NCBI GenBank assembly: GCA_022843805.1
Contig: JALHMY010000001.1
Span: 1-64,000, forward strand
Origin: Fuerstiella sp.
GTDB lineage: Bacteria > Planctomycetota > Planctomycetia > Planctomycetales > Planctomycetaceae
Length of the DNA: 64,000 nucleotides
Direction: 5' to 3'
Shown here piece by piece: positions 57,658 through 64,000 of the stretch (position 1 is its first letter; the number at the start of each line of letters is the position of its first letter). The notes under the pieces were generated by a model. The model searched no databases and had not been told where the DNA came from. It saw only the letters and a program-made list of their open reading frames with translations. Made by a program: the position numbers and the translations under genes.

Positions 57658-60081
57658 CTAGTCCACAAAGTGAAATTCATTCAGACCCAGAAGGGACTGG
57701 AGATACAACTTCCATCGAACGTCCCGGGCCGCTGTCGAAGCAGCCGACTGGTCTGAAACAGACTCAACAGCCGGGTCGCCCGCAACAGCCGGGGCGCCCG
57801 CATGGGGTTCTCCGGCTGTCGTTTGATTCAGAAACTTCTGTGCCAGATCGTATTCCTGCTGTGAAGGTGATCGTGAAAACATCAGCAGATAACACATTTC
57901 AATGCGAGAATGATCGTTTTCCAGTTCGCGAATGCGGTTCGACAGAGCGGCCGCCTGCTTTTCCATCCATGCGGAATTCAAAACAAACAGCTGCTGCAGA
58001 GGAGTTGTCGTTGGCTCGCGGCGAGGGCTGTGGGCACTGGCTTCCGGAAAGTCGTGCATTCGAAGTACCGGATGAAGCTCTTCCCGGGCAACGGTGACAT
58101 ACAAAGTTCGACGGACGTTTTCAGGATCATCAATCGGCCGGGAGGGACCACCGGGCCGAAGATCCAGCTGCCCGGTAACCGCCAGCGTGGCATCCCGCCA
58201 CATTTCAATATCCAGGCGTCTTCGATTCATTCTCCACAGCAGGCGATTGTCCGGATCGGCAGCAAACCCGTCTTCTCGCCATGCAGACGATTGCCGATAA
58301 GCAGCGGACAGCAGAATGGTCCGATGCAGCCACCGCAGATCCCAGCCGTGTTCCACCAGCTGATACGATAAGTATTCCAGCAAATCAGGGTGTGTTGGAC
58401 GATCTCCCTGCAACCCAAAGTCACTGGGAGTTCTCACCAGGCCACTGCCAAAATGCTGTTCCCAGATCCGATTGACAATCACTCGGGCCAGCAGCCCGCC
58501 CGACTGATTCAGCATCGCCTCAGCCAGCTCCCTGCGGCCGCTGCCATCCTGAAAGACGGCGGGAGCATCCTGCTGGAAAACGGTTAAAAATCGTCGAGCC
58601 ACAATGTCGCCGGCATTCGCCGGATTGCCTCGACGAAACACGGGCAGATCGCGAGGCCTGGCTTCCTCGTATTCCAGTTTCGTCAGTTCATCTCCGTCCG
58701 CTTTCACATAGATGCTGGCTTCTCGAAGCACATGTGCAAAGGGCGTATCAAAACCGGGTGTATTTGCACGGATGCCTGCGATCTCCTGTTCGACTCGCTG
58801 AGCATCTTCTGATTTCTTTTCCTTCAGAACCTTCAGCTCGGCCTCCAGCGTCTGCACTCGGGCGCGGGCGTCCCGAACCTTCTGAGCTTCCGGCGCTGGC
58901 AACAACGGCCTCTCATCCAGCTGAGTGCTCGCAAAAACACCCGCCAGTGCGTAATAGTCTTCCGTGGATACCGGATCAAATTTGTGGTCATGGCACCGGG
59001 CACAGGAGACCGTGAGCCCCAGAAACGTGCGGGACACGGCATCTATTCGTTCATCCCATTCATCCGCCACGATCTGTTCAATCACCGACGGTGCCAGTCG
59101 CAGTTCTTTCCAGTAGGTCGGGCTCAGCCCCAGAAATCCCAGAGCCGCAAGGTCCTCCGGAGCGGTGTCCGGCAACAAATCAGCAGCCAGCTGCAGTTTG
59201 ACAAACTGGTCATAAGGCACATTGTCGTTGATCGACTTCACAACCCAGTCACGATAAATCCAGCCGCGATCTGTGGGGCTTTGCCATTCCGGAGTGAAGT
59301 CTGTATATCGAGCCAGATCAAGCCAGATCCTGGCCCAGCGTTCGCCCATCTGTGGGGACGACAGCAGCCGATCGACCGCTTGTTCCCATGCGGCATTCGA
59401 TAAAAATGCGTTCAGCTCGTCGACGGACGGAGGAAGTCCTGTCACATCAAACGACAACCGCCGCAGCAGGGTTGCCGCATCCGCTTCAGGACTGGGATAC
59501 AGCCCGTTCTGTTTCATCTGGTGCAGGATAAAATTGTCGACAACGGAAGTGCACCACTCCGTATCAGCCGACGGCACGTCCACACTTCGCAGAGGCTGGA
59601 AGGACCAGAATTCCCGGCCCTTCCGAAAATCAATCGCATGAGTTGCGGGACGGGGCGCCTCTTTGTATTCAGGAAGCACAGCGCCGTCTCGCACCCACTT
59701 TTCCAGAATTTCCAGATCAGCATCCGCAAGCTTTCCCTTTGGAGGCATTTGCAGATCCGTATCCGCATAACGAACAGCTCGCAGCAGCAGACTGCGATCC
59801 ACGTCCTCCGGATGCACGAGTCTTCCGCGAGTCCCCCCGGTTGCGATACCGGCTACAGTATCCAGAATCAGGGCTCCATTATCCTGCCCGGTCGTGCTGG
59901 AGTGGCATTCCTGACAGTGAGCATTGAGCAGTGGTCGAACCTGGCGTTCAAAGTACTCAAGACTCTCTGTCTGTTCAGCGCCGCAGACGGCATTGTTCAG
60001 CCACAGATCACCCGGCCACAGACCACCGCTGTTCAAAAACAGAATCGTCAGCAGCATTCGGAAAGGCAAAGCAAGAATCAT
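57658..60081 (-). CDS. Planctomycete cytochrome C + DUF1549/DUF1553 protein
   Basis: [88 protein letters not shown]. Confidence 0.93.
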   Translation of the reverse strand: MILALPFRMLLTILFLNSGGLWPGDLWLNNAVCGAEQTESLEYFERQVRPLLNAHCQECHSSTTGQDNGALILDTVAGIATGGTRGRLVHPEDVDRSLLLRAVRYADTDLQMPPKGKLADADLEILEKWVRDGAVLPEYKEAPRPATHAIDFRKGREFWSFQPLRSVDVPSADTEWCTSVVDNFILHQMKQNGLYPSPEADAATLLRRLSFDVTGLPPSVDELNAFLSNAAWEQAVDRLLSSPQMGERWARIWLDLARYTDFTPEWQSPTDRGWIYRDWVVKSINDNVPYDQFVKLQLAADLLPDTAPEDLAALGFLGLSPTYWKELRLAPSVIEQIVADEWDERIDAVSRTFLGLTVSCARCHDHKFDPVSTEDYYALAGVFASTQLDERPLLPAPEAQKVRDARARVQTLEAELKVLKEKKSEDAQRVEQEIAGIRANTPGFDTPFAHVLREASIYVKADGDELTKLEYEEARPRDLPVFRRGNPANAGDIVARRFLTVFQQDAPAVFQDGSGRRELAEAMLNQSGGLLARVIVNRIWEQHFGSGLVRTPSDFGLQGDRPTHPDLLEYLSYQLVEHGWDLRWLHRTILLSAAYRQSSAWREDGFAADPDNRLLWRMNRRRLDIEMWRDATLAVTGQLDLRPGGPSRPIDDPENVRRTLYVTVAREELHPVLRMHDFPEASAHSPRREPTTTPLQQLFVLNSAWMEKQAAALSNRIRELENDHSRIEMCYLLMFSRSPSQQEYDLAQKFLNQTTAGEPHAGAPAVAGDPAVESVSDQSAASTAARDVRWKLYLQSLLGLNEFHFVD

Positions 60082-60156
60082 CTGGTTGCCGTTGAACACT
60101 GTTCGCCTCACAAAAAAATCTGCCGGGACCCAAAGGACGGCGTCGAACTGAAAAAC

Positions 60157-60192
60157 AACATGCATCGTTTGTGGAACATGCATCGTTTGTGG
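60157..60192. repeat. 18-bp exact tandem duplication
   Basis: aacatgcatcgtttgtgg x2 just upstream of the DUF1553 gene. Confidence 0.92.
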
Positions 60193-60553
60193 AACACCGT
60201 CACCATTCTGGCATCACTTGTTCCCTTTTCTAACCACCATTTTCCGAATCCCGGAAAGATGTTCAGATTAACGGCCACCCTGGCATTTACCCTACCATGA
60301 AGTCTGGCTGCCATGCCATAATCCTGCAAATCGGCAGCATTTTCCCGACAATCGCAGCCATGGCCCGTGGTGAAACCGGTCGACAGGGACGTTCGGTGTC
60401 GGACAGCATGATCTTCGGTACACGGGTTGCGTCTGCATTTCACTGATATTGAAAAGGTCGTCTACCGTCGGTTACGCAGACTGTTGCGAATCGACGGGTG
60501 ACTTTTGAGATCAGTGATTTTTGCTCTGACAGGATTCAACGAAAGACACGCTG

Positions 60554-60781
60554 ATGAAAACCGCATCCCGCACACTGGTTATCGCTTCGGCGCTGCTGAT
60601 GTCACTCTGCCTGGGAGTCATCGCATGGAACAATCCGATCACACTCCAGGATTCCGGCACTCACCTGGCTGCTCGCTATCATCTGCGATCACGCACAAGT
60701 AACTTTTACCAGAGGGCAGGGCGGACAACCACATCACGCCCCACTCTCGGAATCGTGGTCAACCGCTCGCCCCGTCGCTGA
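60554..60781 (+). CDS. Small secreted hypothetical protein
   Basis: MKTASRTLVIASALLMSLCLGVIAW signal-like N-terminus. Confidence 0.4.
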   Translation: MKTASRTLVIASALLMSLCLGVIAWNNPITLQDSGTHLAARYHLRSRTSNFYQRAGRTTTSRPTLGIVVNRSPRR

Positions 60782-60889
60782 TTCTCGATGCTGATTCTCA
60801 ATAGCACCGCGTGGCGTGAAGGCTGGACGACACGAGCCGCCTGAAATCAGGACGGCTCGTTATCTCCCGCATGATCTGAATCCCGTCAT

Positions 60890-61648
60890 CTACTTCAGAT
60901 GGCTAAGACGGATGTTTTTGAATTCCACCCACATTGGTTCGCCTGCATGCAGCTGCACGGCAAGGATGCCATCCAGCAGAGCCAGCTCCGGATCCTTGTC
61001 CGTAAAATCCAGGATCTTTTTTCCGTTCAGATAGTGCTGCATGTGATTACCGCGGGCGATGATCACCACATCATTCCACTGATCCACCTTCATCAGCTGA
61101 CGGAACTCCTCCGCGTCCAGCAGATTGCTGATGACTTTCTTTCCATCGCTGGCTTCCCAGACGGCATGCTCGCCCGCCAGACAGATACGGCCTCGTTTGC
61201 CGCCTTCGTCATAGATGAACCCTGACACATTAGGCAGCATGTTCTCATTTCGAATTTCGTGCTGGTATCCCCGAACGACCCAGGCATTTCCAACTTTGCC
61301 TTCAGTAATGTGCTTTGATCGATACTGAATGCCCGAATTGTTCGTGGCGTTGCAACGGAAAGACAACCTCAGTTCAAAGTCATGAACCTTACCTTCCTTC
61401 CAGATCAGGAAGGTATTGCCCTGCGCTTTGTTTCGTTCTGTGGTTTCTCCATGGATCACGCCATCGCGAACGCTCCACAATCGGGGGTCTCCGTCCCATC
61501 CCGTCAGATCCTTTCCGTTAAACAGAGCCTGCATCCCGGCTGGTTCCGGCGGTGCCTTCTCAGAGGCATGGCCTGAAACTGAACTGAACGCGACGGCAGA
61601 ACCAAAGGCAACAACGGGAACTACAAGACTGAATAAAAGACGAATCAT
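60890..61648 (-). CDS. DUF1080 / 3-keto-disaccharide hydrolase-like secreted protein
   Basis: MQALFNGKDLTGWDGDPRLWSVRDGVIHGET; WNDVVIIARGNHMQHYLNGKKI. Confidence 0.92.
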   Translation of the reverse strand: MIRLLFSLVVPVVAFGSAVAFSSVSGHASEKAPPEPAGMQALFNGKDLTGWDGDPRLWSVRDGVIHGETTERNKAQGNTFLIWKEGKVHDFELRLSFRCNATNNSGIQYRSKHITEGKVGNAWVVRGYQHEIRNENMLPNVSGFIYDEGGKRGRICLAGEHAVWEASDGKKVISNLLDAEEFRQLMKVDQWNDVVIIARGNHMQHYLNGKKILDFTDKDPELALLDGILAVQLHAGEPMWVEFKNIRLSHLK

Positions 61649-61708
61649 GAAAACCTCTCCGGTTAAACGGCCGTAAGACATTGTACTCTGAGGGATCGGA
61701 TCACACTT

Positions 61709-64000
61709 TCAATCAGCGACAGATTCACTGAGCACTTTTCGGTAGATCTCAGCCGCCTGATCGTAGGCCAGTTTTGCAGCCTCCCGCTCTTCAGGTCGAA
61801 TTCGTTCCTGTTTGGAGCTCCAGCAGGTCTGCACAGCCTTTTCACACCATTCTGCACTGCGGCGACTGGCACGAATGGGCCTGTTATCCACATGCACAAA
61901 GACCGGGTTGGTATGCACTGATGGAAGGATTCGCACTGCGACCCATGAAGACTGTGTAATTTTCAGCGGGATATCAAACGGGCGAACGGTTCCGTCGGCG
62001 AGCAGTTCCGAACGAGCCGCCACCTGGCCGTTGACGATCACTTCAACCGGCACTTTCCGGCTTTCGCCGATGCGACATCGTTCGATATGCCAGTAAGGTT
62101 TGTCATCCAGTCGACGGGTACGAATCGCTTCGGTCTCAGGAGTCGGCTTTTCGGCCAGCAGGGCACTCGCATCAAATCGAACACGAACTTCCTGAGATTC
62201 TTTCAGGTCGAGCCGGCTTATATGCGAACTTCCGCCGGCTTTTTCTCCCACTCCCGTTTCGTTCACTCGAAAATCAATGATGTGGCTCAGACCGTCGCCA
62301 CAATAACTGCGACCATCCTTCAGACCGTCAACCCACCTGTCATAGGACAGAGGTTCGTTCGGATCGAGTTTGACGTAGATTCTGCCAAGTCCCACGCGAT
62401 CTCCGTAGATGCATGGAAAATCTGTCTCCCCGCTGATTTTGGACGTCATGCCACAGTTGAGCGTGTGATACCAGATGTTGAGTTCCCAGACGGCCGGAGT
62501 ATCCACGGCAGAAATGAAATCGCACACGTCGTGAGCGGTCGTCACGATAAACTCGTTCGCCCCAATTCCATCAAACAGCGGCATGGCATAATCCGGCAAT
62601 TTGTCGGCCGCCTTACCAGACCATTCACTGGCCGAACCACCCCACGGCCGTTTGGTAAACTGGCGGCTGCCATCCGGCATATAGTCGGGCAGAGACAGCC
62701 CCCAGCCACTGTGGCTGTATCCCACAACACCGCCCTGATCCTTGCCCCATTTCAAAACGGGGAGTGTCCAGCTGGGCCACTGTTCGATCCGTTCAGTGCC
62801 CGGATAATCATCTTCCGTCAGCTTCAGCAGACACAGATGACCGGCGTGTGATGATGGAAATCCGCTGACCTCCACGTCGTAGCGCATCAGATAACGGGCT
62901 GTCGATAACCCTGAAACCTGCCCCTCAAAGAAGCCTTTTTGAGTGTACCAGCATGGCCCCCAGCTCAGCACGCAGCCCACATTCAGATCTTCGCCAAGAA
63001 TGTGGCGCATCATATCTTCCGGACCCACTCCTTCCGTGGGACTGTCATAGTGAGCACAACCGGCTGCGTGCACATGATGATCGCCCGAATACCAGCCACG
63101 CGGAGCCAGATGAATCCATCGCTTCAAATCAACAGCGACAGAATGTTCGGCAGCTTCCGGAACCTCGACAGCCAGATGCTGCGGAACATATTCGGGTCCT
63201 CGACTGGCAATCATCTGATACTTGCCAGGAGGCAGCAGCACGCTCTCGCCATCGGCCCGATAGATTTGATGATGAAAGAAAAAATCGGGAGCAAGTCGAC
63301 GAGAAGGATGAGGATAAATACGTCCCTGAGCATCTCGAATGACGAATGATGCCGTCGTGGGCTCTCCGTCAGTATCACGAACACGCAGAGTCACAGAAAC
63401 GGCCGGTTTACAGTGAAACAGCACCGGTACCGCATTACGAAAACCAATGTCCTGAGTACCCGCGCCCACATGAAAGGACAGAGCCGCTTCTCTGGGCCCG
63501 GCATCCCGGCTGAACAGCAACACGACACAGTATTCCAGAAGCAGTCCGGAAAGTCGGGCCTTCAATGGTTCCCTCTGCAGCATCGAAATTTCCAGGAACC
63601 GATCAGGAACCTGATCCGGATTCACCAGCCTCTGATCCGTTCGAGGCTTTTCCCGGGCTCCTTTTCCCTGCTGATACACGGGAGCGGCGTTTGGACTTTC
63701 CGCCTGCAGAACCGGATTAATGCCCGCCTCATTGTGAACCTTGACCAGAAATGAACGCCAGCCCTGCTGAAGCAGTTCCTTTCGCACGGGACCTTCAGCC
63801 ACTTTAACGCGGCTTTCAGGATTAATGTTCACATAAGCGAGGCACATTGGATCCAGAATTCGCTGAATTGCTCGAACGGCCTGAACGTCGTCCGGCATGG
63901 CAAAAGCCTGCTCCAGCTGCTGCCGCGTCTCCTCGCTGAACGCAGTTCCCGCGAAATCCATCGCTTCCACAAGCCTGCGAGTGGCTGCGACAAAGGGCTG
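61709..64000 (-). CDS. CehA/McbA-family metallohydrolase-like protein (partial, open at window edge)
   Basis: GWYSGDHHVHAAGCAHY; GKYQMIASRGPEY; frame remains open from 63970 to 64000. Confidence 0.8.
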   Translation of the reverse strand, partial: QPFVAATRRLVEAMDFAGTAFSEETRQQLEQAFAMPDDVQAVRAIQRILDPMCLAYVNINPESRVKVAEGPVRKELLQQGWRSFLVKVHNEAGINPVLQAESPNAAPVYQQGKGAREKPRTDQRLVNPDQVPDRFLEISMLQREPLKARLSGLLLEYCVVLLFSRDAGPREAALSFHVGAGTQDIGFRNAVPVLFHCKPAVSVTLRVRDTDGEPTTASFVIRDAQGRIYPHPSRRLAPDFFFHHQIYRADGESVLLPPGKYQMIASRGPEYVPQHLAVEVPEAAEHSVAVDLKRWIHLAPRGWYSGDHHVHAAGCAHYDSPTEGVGPEDMMRHILGEDLNVGCVLSWGPCWYTQKGFFEGQVSGLSTARYLMRYDVEVSGFPSSHAGHLCLLKLTEDDYPGTERIEQWPSWTLPVLKWGKDQGGVVGYSHSGWGLSLPDYMPDGSRQFTKRPWGGSASEWSGKAADKLPDYAMPLFDGIGANEFIVTTAHDVCDFISAVDTPAVWELNIWYHTLNCGMTSKISGETDFPCIYGDRVGLGRIYVKLDPNEPLSYDRWVDGLKDGRSYCGDGLSHIIDFRVNETGVGEKAGGSSHISRLDLKESQEVRVRFDASALLAEKPTPETEAIRTRRLDDKPYWHIERCRIGESRKVPVEVIVNGQVAARSELLADGTVRPFDIPLKITQSSWVAVRILPSVHTNPVFVHVDNRPIRASRRSAEWCEKAVQTCWSSKQERIRPEEREAAKLAYDQAAEIYRKVLSESVAD

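Overview
64 kb chromosomal window that looks planctomycete (Planctomycetota). The basis is a DUF1501 + DUF1549/DUF1553-cytochrome pair, a DUF1559 remnant with a small lipoprotein gene, a giant PVC-type haem-binding/dehydrogenase-like protein, DUF1080 and CehA-like proteins. No rRNA, tRNA, CRISPR array, prophage or transposase gene was recognised. Housekeeping blocks include coaB/coaC/rpoZ/gmk/yicC/secG/tpiA (minus strand), pheA, dnaK, clpB, sixA-like, dprA, carbonic anhydrase, scpA, truD, def and a SNF2/SWIM helicase. Two things stand out. (1) A divergent ECF-sigma locus (about 43.8-48.5 kb) carries a single-pass membrane protein with a dockerin-like Ca-binding repeat, a cohesin-like secreted protein whose start overlaps the dockerin gene's stop, and a VIT/vWA lipoprotein; this is a possible surface-assembly or signalling module. 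(2) There is a dense set of dispersed intergenic repeats. The main one is a modular MITE-like element with recognisable ends (TTAGGCGACCGGC... / ...GCCGCTCGCCTAA), internal inverted GGGAGGGCGAGGCTCC units and, in two copies, a ~90 bp conserved core. Others are inverted GAGTAC hexamer arrays, a ~190 bp dispersed repeat, palindrome clusters and 15-18 bp tandem repeats. A very short ORF with an extended Shine-Dalgarno and a strong terminator (about 0.8-0.97 kb) is also notable. Everything here was read by eye from the sequence and the ORF track; no database search was run.
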